A DNA stretch of 64,000 bases from PALSA-607 sp963737705 (GTDB taxonomy: Bacteria > Actinomycetota > Actinomycetes > Acidothermales > Acidothermaceae). Shown here piece after piece: positions 41,910 to 50,237 of the stretch. A program made the position numbers and the translations under genes. The stretch spans positions 992,001 to 1,056,000 of the forward strand of contig CAVTTP010000006.1 in the NCBI GenBank assembly GCA_963737705.1, read 5' to 3'. Within the stretch, counting starts at the first letter, position 1. Every line of letters starts with the position of its first letter. The notes beneath the pieces are model-generated. The model saw only the letters and a list, made by a program, of their open reading frames with translations, did no database searches and had not been told where the DNA came from.

Positions 41910-43517
41910 ATGACAGAGCCACGGAGTGAGCCAGTCGTGGAGCCACGGAGTGAGCCAGTCGTGGAGCCACGGAGTGAGCCAGTCGTGGGGCCGCGAAGCG
42001 AGCCAGTCGTCGGGCGTCAAAGACCGCACATCCTGATCGTCGGCGGCGGTTACGTCGGCATGTACACGGCGCTGCGTCTGAGCCACCTCTTACGGCGCGA
42101 CGAGGCGATGATCACGGTCATCGATCCACTGTCGTACATGACGTACCAGCCGTTCCTGCCCGAGGCCGCGGCCGGCAACCTCGAGCCCCGGCACGTCGTC
42201 GTCCCGTTGCGCCGTGTTCTGCCGCATGCGCAGATCCTGAACGGTCGTGTCACGCGCATCGAGCACGGACGTCGAGTGGTGACGTTTTTGCCGAACGCGG
42301 GCCGATCGGTCGAGATCTCTTACGACATCATCGTGGTCGCGCCGGGTTCGATCGCGCGCACGTTGCCGATCCCTGGTCTTGCCGAGAACGGCATTGGTTT
42401 CAAGACGGTCGGCGAAGCGATCTTCCTGCGCAACCACGTGCTGTCGAAGCTCGACATCGCAGCGTCGACGGCCGACGTCGCAGTGCGCAAGCGTGCACTC
42501 ACTTTCGTCTTCGTCGGTGGCGGTTATGCAGGCGTCGAAGCGATGGCCGAACTTGAAGACATGGCGCGCGATGCGTGTAAGTCTTACGACGGCGTCGACC
42601 CGTCGGACATGCGCTGGGTGCTTGTCGAGGCGAGCGACCGAATCTTGCCTGAGGTCAGTCGCGACATGGGTGTGTACACGGTCAATGAGTTGCTTCGCCG
42701 CAACATCGAGGTGCGACTCAGTACCCGACTGAACTCGGCCGAGCGCCATCACATCGTGTTGTCCGACGGCGACGAGTTCGAAGCTGACACCCTCGTCTGG
42801 ACGGCGGGTGTGAAGCCGAATCCGCTAGTGGCCGAGACCGACTTTCCTCTCGACGACAAAGGCCGGATCAAAGGCACCCCGTACCTGCGGATCGAGGGCG
42901 TCGACGATGCGTGGTGCGCGGGCGACAGCGCGGCGATCCCGGATCTGACGAATCCGGGTCAGTTCACCGGCCCGAGTGCGCAGCACGCAGTTCGGCAAGC
43001 ACACCGGCTCGGCGACAACATTGTCGCGGTCTTGCGAGGCGGCGAACCGGCCGAGTACCGGCATGCGTACAACGGATCGGTCGCGAGCCTCGGATTGCAC
43101 AAGGGCGTCGCGCAGGTGAAGCTCGCCGGAGTCAGCTTCAAGGTGCGCGGCTGGCCGGCCTGGTTCATGCACCGCACGTACCACCTGTCGCGGGTCCCGA
43201 CGTTCAACCGCAAAGTGCGGGTAGCCGCTGACTGGACCCTCGCGTTGTTCTTCCATCGCGAGATCGTGTCGCTCGGCGCCCTGCAGAATCCGCACCAGGA
43301 GTTCGCACTCGCGACGAAGCCCGGCCTGCCGCCTGCAGACAAGGGCGGCGAGAAGGCTGACAAGACGGCCGGCGAGGGTGCGGCGCCCGCCAAGAGCCCG
43401 GCGCCGGCCAAGAAGGCAGGGCCCGCCAAGAAGGCAGCGCCGGCCAAGAAGGCAGGGCCCGCCAAGAAGGTGGCGGCTACTGACGAGCAGACCGCCACCC
43501 CTGGGCGTCCCGACTAG
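41910..43517 (+). CDS. Type II NADH dehydrogenase (NDH-2) with octapeptide-repeat N-terminus
   Basis: 535 residues from ATG 41910. A membrane-associated flavoprotein that oxidises NADH and reduces menaquinone without pumping protons. The FAD Rossmann motif LIVGGGYVGMYTA starts at about residue 40 and the NADH-binding FVFVGGGYAGVEAM at about 204; AYMTYQPFLPEAAAG-like and TLVWTAGVKPN motifs are family-typical. Two oddities stand out. Residues 3-34 are four copies of EPRSEPVV (third unit ends VVG), coded by a 24-bp tandem repeat. The last about 65 residues are a Lys/Ala/Pro tail with PAKKAGPAKKA repeats. Either end may affect membrane or DNA/RNA association; the catalytic core is complete. Confidence 0.92.
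   Translation: MTEPRSEPVVEPRSEPVVEPRSEPVVGPRSEPVVGRQRPHILIVGGGYVGMYTALRLSHLLRRDEAMITVIDPLSYMTYQPFLPEAAAGNLEPRHVVVPLRRVLPHAQILNGRVTRIEHGRRVVTFLPNAGRSVEISYDIIVVAPGSIARTLPIPGLAENGIGFKTVGEAIFLRNHVLSKLDIAASTADVAVRKRALTFVFVGGGYAGVEAMAELEDMARDACKSYDGVDPSDMRWVLVEASDRILPEVSRDMGVYTVNELLRRNIEVRLSTRLNSAERHHIVLSDGDEFEADTLVWTAGVKPNPLVAETDFPLDDKGRIKGTPYLRIEGVDDAWCAGDSAAIPDLTNPGQFTGPSAQHAVRQAHRLGDNIVAVLRGGEPAEYRHAYNGSVASLGLHKGVAQVKLAGVSFKVRGWPAWFMHRTYHLSRVPTFNRKVRVAADWTLALFFHREIVSLGALQNPHQEFALATKPGLPPADKGGEKADKTAGEGAAPAKSPAPAKKAGPAKKAAPAKKAGPAKKVAATDEQTATPGRPD
41916..42011 (+). repeat. 24-bp tandem repeat, four units, in the NDH-2 N-terminus
   Basis: Three exact copies of a 24-mer starting GAGCCACGGAGTGAGCC (41916, 41940, 41964) and a fourth with changes (41988). 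Each encodes EPRSEPVV or GPRSEPVV. The unit is divisible by 3, so copy-number change would alter only length. Confidence 0.85.
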
Positions 43518-43538
43518 GTTTTGCCTACCGGCGGTGCG

Positions 43539-43615
43539 GCCCCCGTAGCCCAACAGGCAGAGGCGAACCCCTTAAAAGGGTTTCAGTGTCGGTTCGAATC
43601 CGACCGGGGGCACCA
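43539..43615 (+). tRNA. Class I tRNA with UAA anticodon (putative tRNA-Leu(UAA)-like, identity uncertain)
   Basis: A full cloverleaf can be drawn: acceptor GCCCCCG/CGGGGGC, D arm GCC...GGC, anticodon stem AACCC/GGGTT with loop CTTAAAA (anticodon TAA), a five-base variable region (TCAGT), T arm GTCGG-TTCGAAT-CCGAC, discriminator A and encoded CCA. The UAA anticodon would read UUA (Leu), but bacterial tRNA-Leu is class II with a long variable arm, which is absent here. It is therefore a non-canonical UUA reader, or a tRNA whose amino-acid identity is not Leu. It lies in the gap after the NDH-2 gene. Confidence 0.85.
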
Positions 43616-43712
43616 CCCGCGGGTGGATCAAGCAGTCACGGTCGCACGCGCGGTCGGCGCCGCTTTTGAAGAAGCCTGACAGCTGCGGAGCCGTCAGGGT
43701 ATCCTGACGGAC

Positions 43713-44471
43713 ATGAGCAAGGACCAGGGTCCGTGGCAGCTCGGCCGGCGTGCGTGGGAGCGCCTCGACGGCTGGCACCACGATGGTCGGTCGGGCTCGT
43801 CGTCCAGCAGAGGGCCGAGCCATCCCGACGACGGGGACGGCGCGCTCGCCGCTCTGGCAGACGTCGGCTTCGTGCGGCACTTGCTCGACCAAGCGGAACT
43901 GGTCGCCGTCCGCACGGCTCGTCGGCATGGAAAGTCGTGGGCCGAGATCGCCACGAAGCTAGGAGTGACGCGACAGTCCGCGTGGGAGCGGTGGCGCGAC
44001 CTCGACGACGTGCCCGCCGAGGGTCCACCCGGCCCGACCATTCGCCGGCTCGCGCATCCGATCGACGACGTCGTCGAAGCGGTAGCGGCGAATTTGGTAG
44101 CCGGGGCGTCCGCGACCCCCGCGGAGGTGCTCGAGCGGACGGCGCGTGATCTGCGTAGGCGTTCCAAAGTGCGGGTGCCTAACGTGCTCGGCATGTCGTG
44201 GGACGACGCTCGGGTGGCCGTGATGAAGGTGGGTCTGATGGCCGTGGGACCGGACCCCGACGGCGCGCCGATGGAGGCCGCGAGCTGGCCGGACGCGAGG
44301 GTTGTCGATCAGAGTCCTGAGTCTGGTGCGCGGGTGCCGGCAGGCTCGACCGTAACGCTGTGGGTTATGCGCGGCGGTGGATCGGCTGGCGTGCGGGAAC
44401 CACGTCGGCCGCTGCCCGGGCCACAGAGCGCGCGCGAAATGCGGTACAGGACCGACGAAGCGGTGAGCTAA
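43713..44471 (+). CDS. Cytosolic HTH protein with C-terminal PASTA domain
   Basis: 252 residues, no signal peptide or membrane helix. Residues about 48-92 form a sigma-like/HTH segment: VRHLLDQAELVAVRTARRHGKSWAEIATKLGVTRQSAWERW. Residues about 150-214 are a single PASTA domain (VRVPNVLGMSWDDARVAVMKVGL... and VVDQSPESGARVPAGSTVTLWV). PASTA domains normally sit outside the cell on PknB-type kinases or PBPs and bind muropeptides; a soluble fusion to a DNA-binding domain suggests an intracellular muropeptide-responsive regulator (inference). The weak ribosome-binding site leaves the start a little uncertain. Confidence 0.75.
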   Translation: MSKDQGPWQLGRRAWERLDGWHHDGRSGSSSSRGPSHPDDGDGALAALADVGFVRHLLDQAELVAVRTARRHGKSWAEIATKLGVTRQSAWERWRDLDDVPAEGPPGPTIRRLAHPIDDVVEAVAANLVAGASATPAEVLERTARDLRRRSKVRVPNVLGMSWDDARVAVMKVGLMAVGPDPDGAPMEAASWPDARVVDQSPESGARVPAGSTVTLWVMRGGGSAGVREPRRPLPGPQSAREMRYRTDEAVS

Positions 44472-44483
44472 CCGCCGGGTGGT

Positions 44484-44711
44484 TTAGAGGTCGTGTGCGA
44501 TGCGGTGCTTCTCGTGCTCGCGCACGATCGCACTCGCGTAGCCGTGTGGGATTGCGTGCTCGTCGGTTAGCCAGTTGACGCGCTCGTCGAGCCGCAGAAA
44601 GCTCGGGCCCTGCTCGATCTCGTGGAACCACTCAGGGAGCCCGCGGCCGGTAACCTGCGGGATCCTTTCGACGAGGTTGCGATGGGTGTCCTCGGAGTGG
44701 TGCACGGTCAT
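44484..44711 (-). CDS. DUF4287 domain-containing protein
   Basis: 75 residues that match the DUF4287 pattern: an N-terminal helix with the TVHHSEDTHRNLVERIPQVTGRGLPEWF block, then an HAIPHGYASAIVREHEKHR segment. It is a small cytosolic protein of unknown function often found near DUF5655 or toxin-like genes. No partner is evident here. Confidence 0.8.
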   Translation of the reverse strand: MTVHHSEDTHRNLVERIPQVTGRGLPEWFHEIEQGPSFLRLDERVNWLTDEHAIPHGYASAIVREHEKHRIAHDL

Positions 44712-44837
44712 GAGCGCCTCCAGGGCGAGCCTAGCTCAGCGGTAAATGTCTCAGTGGTCCATGACTTCAGGGTGCCGCAGGGGTGCCTGCGAGGGCAAGC
44801 GTTTCACGGCGGTTCGTCTCGCGATAACGTGCGGGCC

Positions 44838-45221
44838 GTGGCCGCCGTCCCCTCGTCGCTCGCCGCTGATCTGGACGCGGTCGTCAAGACCCTGCGAACC
44901 ACACCCGCGAGTCGCCTGCGGGCGCGCCTGTCGGGACCGTTTCACAGCAGGGCGGACGCCGGGAGGGCGCTGGCCCGGGTCCTCGCGATCGCCGCACAAG
45001 GCATCGAGGACGCCGATCAGCCGGCGATGCCGCAGTGGCGCGAACCGCCAGTGCTCGCTGATCTTGCGGTCGGCGATCAGGTGCGGGTGCTTGCCCACGA
45101 TTTCCTTGCGGTGTTGCCTCGTGCGGCCAGTACGGTCTGGACGCCGGGCGGTCGCGTGCCGCGCGCCGAGCTCGTGCGCGACGTCGTCAGTTCAGTGGCT
45201 GAGGTTGCTGGATTCCTCTGA
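44838..45221 (+). CDS. Hypothetical protein
   Basis: 127 residues from GTG 44838; GTG 44829 is an alternative, and the frame is open from 44622. It is predicted soluble and helical (LAADLDAVVKTLRTTPASRLRARL; RADAGRALARVLAIAAQGIEDA). I do not recognise a family. A Trp-containing segment (QPAMPQWREPPVL) precedes a helical C-terminus. It could form a transcription unit with the lipoprotein 70 bp downstream. Codon bias fits a real gene. Confidence 0.55.
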   Translation: MAAVPSSLAADLDAVVKTLRTTPASRLRARLSGPFHSRADAGRALARVLAIAAQGIEDADQPAMPQWREPPVLADLAVGDQVRVLAHDFLAVLPRAASTVWTPGGRVPRAELVRDVVSSVAEVAGFL

Positions 45222-45291
45222 ATCGAGCGGGCGGCGCCGCTAGCCTTGAGGTGCCGCTGACCAGGACCTTGCGGTGGCGACGGGGGAACTC

Positions 45292-45891
45292 ATGAAGCGC
45301 ACCACCCGTGTGGTGGTTGTTGGCGTGCTGGTTCTTGGCGCCTTCTCCATCACCGGCTGCTCGATCACGGTCGGCTCGTTGGGCGCGGGCCAGTCGCAGG
45401 CGCCGGCTGCGCGGGCAGTTGTTTCTCCAGCGACCGTCTCGCCTGCGTCGCCGTCGCCAGCGTCGGCCGGTGCCACCTACCTAGCGCTGGTCGATCCCCT
45501 GAACACCGAAACATTTGCTTTGGATGCTGCGGTTTTCGACACGCCCGACCTCACGACCCAGTCGCTTTCCGCAGTCGTCAATGCGTCTGCGGCTGCACTC
45601 CAAACGTTCAACGATCATTTGCGCAGCACGACATGGCCCAGAACCGCGCTACCCGACATCACCACCCTCGCGGCCACCAACGATGTGCTCGTCGTGGTCC
45701 TCCAGGGCTACGAGGCCGACCTGAAATCGCCGACACCGGGTGCAGATTTCGACGCGGTCCTAGAAGCTCTGCAGGTGGATAGTTCGAGGTATGCGATCGA
45801 CCGCGGCTTGGCGACCGACGCGTCCGCTCGGGTTCGCGCCGATCTTGGCTTGCCGCCGCCGTCCGCGCCCCAGGCCACCCTGAACGACTAG
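45292..45891 (+). CDS. Putative lipoprotein
   Basis: 199 residues starting at ATG 45292, with GGGGGAA as ribosome-binding site. The signal peptide (MKRTTRVVVVGVLVLGAFS) ends in lipobox ITGC (Cys about residue 23). A Ser/Pro/Ala linker (about 38-62) follows, then a helical domain (about 65-199) with YLALVDPLNTETFALDAAV and LQTFNDHLRSTTWP. The layout suggests a ligand- or partner-binding helical bundle outside the membrane. No known family recognised. Confidence 0.7.
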   Translation: MKRTTRVVVVGVLVLGAFSITGCSITVGSLGAGQSQAPAARAVVSPATVSPASPSPASAGATYLALVDPLNTETFALDAAVFDTPDLTTQSLSAVVNASAAALQTFNDHLRSTTWPRTALPDITTLAATNDVLVVVLQGYEADLKSPTPGADFDAVLEALQVDSSRYAIDRGLATDASARVRADLGLPPPSAPQATLND

Positions 45892-45907
45892 CCGAGTATC
45901 GGCAGAG

Positions 45908-47128
45908 TCAGCTCAGACGTTCGAAAATCATCGCCATGCCTTGGCCGCCGCCGACGCACATTGTTTCGAGCCCGATCGCGGCGTCGTGGAACTTCAGTGA
46001 GTTCAGCAGTGTGCCGGTGATGCGTGCGCCCGTCATGCCGAACGGGTGCCCGACCGCGATCGAGCCGCCGTTGACGTTGAGCTTGTCGAGGTCGATCCCA
46101 AGCTCTTGATAGCTAGGAATTACCTGGGCGGCGAATGCTTCGTTGATCTCGACGAGGTCGACGTTGCCGATGGTCATATTGGCGCGACGCAGCGCTTGGT
46201 TGCTGGCCTCGACTGGACCGAGGCCCATGATCTCCGGCGACAGCGCCGACACGCCGGTCGAGACGATACGTGCCAGCGGCGTGATGCCGAGCTCGCGCGC
46301 CTTCACGTCGGACATCACGATCACCGCTGCCGCGCCGTCGTTCAACGGACAACAGTTGCCGGCCGTCACTGTGCCATCGGGGCGAAATACCGGCTCGAGC
46401 GTCGCCAACTTCTCAAGTGTCGTACCCGCTCGCGGCCCATCATCGTGGTCGACGACAGTGCCGTCGGGCAAGGTGACTGGCGTGATCTCGCGTTGCCAAA
46501 AGCCTGCCGCCAAAGCCTTTTCGGCGAGGTTCTGTGAGCGGCAGCCAAACTCGTCTTGCATCGCCCGGGACACGCCCTTCAGTTGTGCGACATTCTCGGC
46601 GGTCTGGCCCATCGCGATGTAGATGTCGGGCACGTGGTACTCGGCGCGCGGATCCTGCCAGCTCGGCGCGCCGCCCTCGGCCCTCAACGCTGTGCGTGCG
46701 CCGGCACCCGCGAAGTAGGGGTTGCGAGTATCCGGGTGGTTGTCCGAACTGCCGTGCACGAACCGGCTCACGCACTCGACGCCGGCACTGATGAACACGT
46801 CGCCCTCGCCCGCCCTGATTGCGTGAAACGCCATGCGGGTTGTCTGTAACGACGATGCGCAGTAACGAGTGACGGTCGTCGCCGGTAGTCGATCAAATCC
46901 GAGGCGGACGGCGACCACTCGCGCCATGTTGAAACCCTGCTCGCCGCCGGGCAAGCCGCACCCAAGCATGAAGTCGTCGATGTCGCCAGGATTGAGTTGC
47001 GGCACCTTGTCGAGAGCGGCTCGGACGATGGTCGCCGTCAGTTCGTCGGGCCGTAGCTGCGTCATCGAGCCCTTGTGGGCGCGCCCGATCGGCGACCGTG
47101 CAGTCGCGACGATGACGGCCTCGGGCAC
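45908..47128 (-). CDS. Acetyl-CoA acetyltransferase (thiolase)
   Basis: 406 residues; GTG start after GGAGG. Condenses or cleaves acyl-CoA, most likely in fatty-acid beta-oxidation. The catalytic residues are visible: nucleophilic Cys in RYCASSLQTTRMAF, His in GGSIAVGHPFGMTGARI and the second Cys in METMCVGGGQGMAMIFE. VATARSPIGRAHKGS is the standard N-terminus. It is divergent from the cystathionine beta-synthase gene (65 bp apart). In mycobacteria a FadA3-like thiolase sits near cbs and metB, so the order agrees with synteny. Confidence 0.95.
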   Translation of the reverse strand: MPEAVIVATARSPIGRAHKGSMTQLRPDELTATIVRAALDKVPQLNPGDIDDFMLGCGLPGGEQGFNMARVVAVRLGFDRLPATTVTRYCASSLQTTRMAFHAIRAGEGDVFISAGVECVSRFVHGSSDNHPDTRNPYFAGAGARTALRAEGGAPSWQDPRAEYHVPDIYIAMGQTAENVAQLKGVSRAMQDEFGCRSQNLAEKALAAGFWQREITPVTLPDGTVVDHDDGPRAGTTLEKLATLEPVFRPDGTVTAGNCCPLNDGAAAVIVMSDVKARELGITPLARIVSTGVSALSPEIMGLGPVEASNQALRRANMTIGNVDLVEINEAFAAQVIPSYQELGIDLDKLNVNGGSIAVGHPFGMTGARITGTLLNSLKFHDAAIGLETMCVGGGQGMAMIFERLS

Positions 47129-47192
47129 CTGAGCCTCCTGCTGCGGGGTGATGAGTTGCGGTCAACGCAGCGTAACTCGCTAGGCTCGAACC

Positions 47193-48557
47193 GTGGATAT
47201 TCAAGACAGCTTGCTCGATCTCATTGGCGACACCCCACTGGTCCGGCTGTCGCGGATCGCGGTCCCCGGGGGTGCCCAGTTACTTGCAAAGCTCGAGCAG
47301 CTGAACCCTGGCGGCTCGGTCAAGGACCGGATCGCGGTGCGCATGGTCGAGACCGCCGAAGCGACTGGCGCACTGAAGCCGGGCGGCACGATCGTCGAAC
47401 CGACGTCAGGCAACACCGGTGTCGGCCTCGCCATCGTCGCCGCGCGCAAGGGCTACAAGTGCGTGTTTGTGATGCCCGACAAGATGAGCGCCGAGAAAAT
47501 CAACGTTCTCAAGGGCTATGGCGCCCAGGTCGTGGTCTGCCCGACCGCCGTCGCGCCCGAGGATCCCGAGTCGTACTACTCCGTGTCAGATCGGCTGGTA
47601 CGCGAGATCGAGGGCGCCTGGAAGCCCGACCAGTACAGCAATCCCGACAACCCTCGCTCGCACTACGAGACAACCGGGCCCGAGTTGTGGCGCCAGACCG
47701 ACGGGCAGCTGACCTGCTTCGTGGCCGGCATGGGCACCGGCGGCACGATCAGTGGCACCGGACGCTTTCTGAAAGAGGTGTCTGGCGGCGCGGTTCGCAT
47801 CGTTGGAGCAGACCCTGAGGGCTCGGTGTATTCCGGTGGGACGGGTCGGCCGTATCTCGTCGAGGGTGTTGGTGAGGACTTTTGGCCGACCACCTATGAC
47901 CGCACGATCTGTGACGACATCATCGCCGTCTCTGACAAGGATTCGTTCGTGATGACGCGCCGACTGGCTCGTGACGAGGGGATCCTGGTCGGTGGGTCGA
48001 GCGGCATGGCGGTGGTGGCCGCCGCGCAGGTCGCTGCCTCGCTTTCGCCGGACGACGTGGTGGTGGTGTTGTTGCCCGACTCAGGCCGTGGCTACTTGTC
48101 GAAAATCTTCAACGACGAGTGGATGGCCGACTACGGATTCTTGGCGGGTTCGAGTTCGACCACCGTTGCCGATGTGTTGAAGCGCAAGGGAACGCACTTG
48201 CCAGAGATGGTGCACCTGCATCCGACAGAGACCGTGCGCGAAGCGATCGACGTGTTACGCGAATACGGCGTCTCGCAGGTGCCAGTCGTGCGGGCCGAGC
48301 CGCCAGTGATGTCGGCGGAGGTCATCGGTTCGGTCGTTGAACGTGACCTCCTCGATGCATTGTTCTCCGGGCGTGCGGCGCTGTCCGATGCTCTCGAAAA
48401 GCACATCTCCGCGCCGCTGCCGATGATCGGTGGGGGCGAGCCGGTGGCCGCAGCCATGACTGCACTCGAAACGGCGGACGCTGCGGTCGTGCTCATCGAC
48501 GGCAAGCCCGCAGGCATCGTGACCCGGCAAGACCTGCTCGGGTTTCTCGCGCACTGA
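47193..48557 (+). CDS. cbs: Cystathionine beta-synthase
   Basis: 454 residues, GTG start. PLP enzyme that joins serine and homocysteine (transsulfuration). Lys for PLP lies in NPGGSVKDRIAVRMV, the phosphate/substrate loop is VEPTSGNTGVGLAIVAA, and the glycine-rich loop is GMGTGGTISGTGRF. The C-terminal about 120 residues form a CBS-domain pair (VREAIDVLREYGVSQVPVV ... GIVTRQDLLGFL), the likely regulatory module. Together with the cystathionine gamma-synthase at 59554 it gives both steps between cysteine and homocysteine. Confidence 0.96.
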   Translation: MDIQDSLLDLIGDTPLVRLSRIAVPGGAQLLAKLEQLNPGGSVKDRIAVRMVETAEATGALKPGGTIVEPTSGNTGVGLAIVAARKGYKCVFVMPDKMSAEKINVLKGYGAQVVVCPTAVAPEDPESYYSVSDRLVREIEGAWKPDQYSNPDNPRSHYETTGPELWRQTDGQLTCFVAGMGTGGTISGTGRFLKEVSGGAVRIVGADPEGSVYSGGTGRPYLVEGVGEDFWPTTYDRTICDDIIAVSDKDSFVMTRRLARDEGILVGGSSGMAVVAAAQVAASLSPDDVVVVLLPDSGRGYLSKIFNDEWMADYGFLAGSSSTTVADVLKRKGTHLPEMVHLHPTETVREAIDVLREYGVSQVPVVRAEPPVMSAEVIGSVVERDLLDALFSGRAALSDALEKHISAPLPMIGGGEPVAAAMTALETADAAVVLIDGKPAGIVTRQDLLGFLAH

Positions 48558-48587
48558 TCAGTTTTGCGGCTGCGGTGCGAGCCGGGT

Positions 48588-49469
48588 TCAGTGCGGCCCG
48601 ATCAGGCTCTTGAGCAGTTCGAGCATGCGCTCGGGCGGCACCGAGTGGCCTTCGTCCTCGTTCACGACCACTTTGGCTGACGGCACGTTCGCGGCGAGCC
48701 AAGCGCCATGCGCCGCCGGCACGAGCACGTCTTGCCGTCCGTAGTGGACTTCCGCGGGAACCGCGATTTCCGATACGTCGAAGCCCCACGGCTTGGTGAA
48801 CGCGAGGTCATCGTCGACCCACCCCCACGGGCCGTTTACCACGCATTCCGGCACTGCCTCCCGCATCACCTGCATGACGAGCGGGTGCGCGAGCACTGCG
48901 CGATCGGCGTCGGGCAGTTCCCAGTCGGACCCGAGCAAATTCGAAGCGTCGGCTTTGACCCGAGCGACCATCGCCGCGGCTTCCCTCGAGAGCTCGCGAT
49001 ACGAGGTCTCCTCCCCGGCCACTGCCCAGCCGAATTCCTTGACGTTCTCCGGATCCATTCCGGCGAACCAGTCAAAGTCGGTGGTGTCGTACGGCACGAC
49101 GCCGACGATGCAGCGTACAAATGTCACGCGCTCGGGCAACCGCGCCGCCACCGCCAGAGCGTGTGGGCCGCCACCGGATCCGCCGACGACCACGAAGTGG
49201 TCGATGCCTTCCGCGTCGGCGATGGCCTCGACGTCGGGCACACAGTCGACAACCCGCCGTCCAGGATTGCGGTCCGACCTGCCGTAGCCGGGGCGGTCAT
49301 ACGTGATGACCCGCGCACCGATATTCGCCAACGCCTCGTCGTCCGGATATCGATTGAGCCGACACCCCGGTGTTCCGTGCAGGTTGAAGATCGGTGCTCC
49401 TGCTGGGTCACCCCATTGCGCGTAGCAGAGCTGGCGGCCGTCCTTGGTGCGCAGTGTTGTCGTTGTCAT
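48588..49469 (-). CDS. Alpha/beta-fold hydrolase
   Basis: 293 residues. The Ser-hydrolase pattern is clear: oxyanion region FNLHGTPGCRLNRYPD, nucleophile elbow VVGGSGGGPHALAVAARLP (Ser in G-x-S-x-G), acid in VHYGRQDVLVPAAHG, and His in NEDEGHSVPPERML. It is probably an esterase, lactonase or epoxide-type hydrolase; substrate unknown. Its ATG overlaps the stop of the upstream Ddn-like gene by four bases, so the two are co-translated and may act on the same compound. Confidence 0.9.
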   Translation of the reverse strand: MTTTTLRTKDGRQLCYAQWGDPAGAPIFNLHGTPGCRLNRYPDDEALANIGARVITYDRPGYGRSDRNPGRRVVDCVPDVEAIADAEGIDHFVVVGGSGGGPHALAVAARLPERVTFVRCIVGVVPYDTTDFDWFAGMDPENVKEFGWAVAGEETSYRELSREAAAMVARVKADASNLLGSDWELPDADRAVLAHPLVMQVMREAVPECVVNGPWGWVDDDLAFTKPWGFDVSEIAVPAEVHYGRQDVLVPAAHGAWLAANVPSAKVVVNEDEGHSVPPERMLELLKSLIGPH

Positions 49470-49939
49470 CGCTTAGTTATTACCTCGTCTCGCTCGGCGT
49501 CAGTCGGCTCGAGCACAAAGACCGGAATTACTCGCTCGGTCTTGCGCTGGTACTCCGCGTAGGGCGGGTAGGCGGCGACTGCGCGGTCCCACCACAGGGC
49601 GCGCTCGTCGCCGGCGATCTCGCGTGCGGTCATGTCTTGCTTGTGGGCGCCGTCTTGGAGCTCGACGAGGGGATTCGCACGGATGTTGTAGTACCAGCGC
49701 GGGTGTTTTGGCGCACCGCCGCGCGATGCTACGACGGCGTACTGGCCGTCGTGCTCGACGCGCATCACCGGCGTCTTGTGTAGCTTTTCGCTGACCGCGC
49801 CGCGATTCGTGACGATCACGATGGGCAGGCCGGTGTCGCGAAACGTATTGCCCTGCGCGCCATCGGTGCGCTCGTACAGCTCGACTTGGTCGCGCACCCA
49901 CTTCTCGGGGTTGGGCGCGTACTCACCTTCCAGTGGCAT
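49466..49939 (-). CDS. Deazaflavin (F420)-dependent nitroreductase-family protein (Ddn-like)
   Basis: 157 residues. The Ddn/FDOR-A split-barrel pattern is present: GLPIVIVTNRGAVSEKLHKTPVMRVEHDGQYAVVASRGGAPKHPRWYYNIRANPLVELQDG. GGAPKHPRWYYN is the family signature around the F420 pocket. It would reduce a quinone or other unsaturated substrate with reduced F420. It overlaps the hydrolase gene as ATGA. No F420 biosynthesis gene is in the window. Confidence 0.92.
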   Translation of the reverse strand: MPLEGEYAPNPEKWVRDQVELYERTDGAQGNTFRDTGLPIVIVTNRGAVSEKLHKTPVMRVEHDGQYAVVASRGGAPKHPRWYYNIRANPLVELQDGAHKQDMTAREIAGDERALWWDRAVAAYPPYAEYQRKTERVIPVFVLEPTDAERDEVITKR

Positions 49940-50043
49940 GCGTTCTAGTCAACACCGCAGCGAGTAGCTGATTCAGCCGGGGTCGACGAACGGTCCGGCT
50001 CTAGGCATCAGTGTCTTGGATCGCCGGACGTTGGCCTGGTCAC

Positions 50044-50237
50044 GGAGCTTCCTGACGCCATTCACCGCGAGGTCGCAGACGCCACCAATCCCACCGCCGT
50101 CGGCCCGCTCGTCGAGCACATTGTCACTTCGATCGGCGCACCCGACGTCCTCGTTAACACGATCGGCGCTTATGGGCTTGGTGACGCGCTCAGCGTCACG
50201 CTGGAGACGCTTCAGCGGATGATCGACGTGAATGTCG
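50044..50237 (+). pseudogene. 194-bp partial copy of the downstream SDR gene
   Basis: These 194 bases match 52319-52512 inside the SDR gene at all but five positions. The fragment has no start or stop of its own and covers the region coding for ELPDAIHREVADATD to MIDVNV. It joins directly to the truncated metallo-beta-lactamase gene on its right, so it marks a recombination breakpoint. High identity suggests a recent event. Confidence 0.9.

Noticed and set aside
40881..43517. A single 878-residue UDG-NADH dehydrogenase fusion protein
   Set aside because: The UDG C-terminal motifs and their own stop (TAG 41905-41907) lie one base out of frame just before a good ATG for the dehydrogenase; a frameshift explains the open frame better than a fusion.
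43539..43615. bldA-type regulatory tRNA-Leu(UAA)
   Set aside because: bldA is a class II tRNA with a long variable arm; this one has a five-base variable region.
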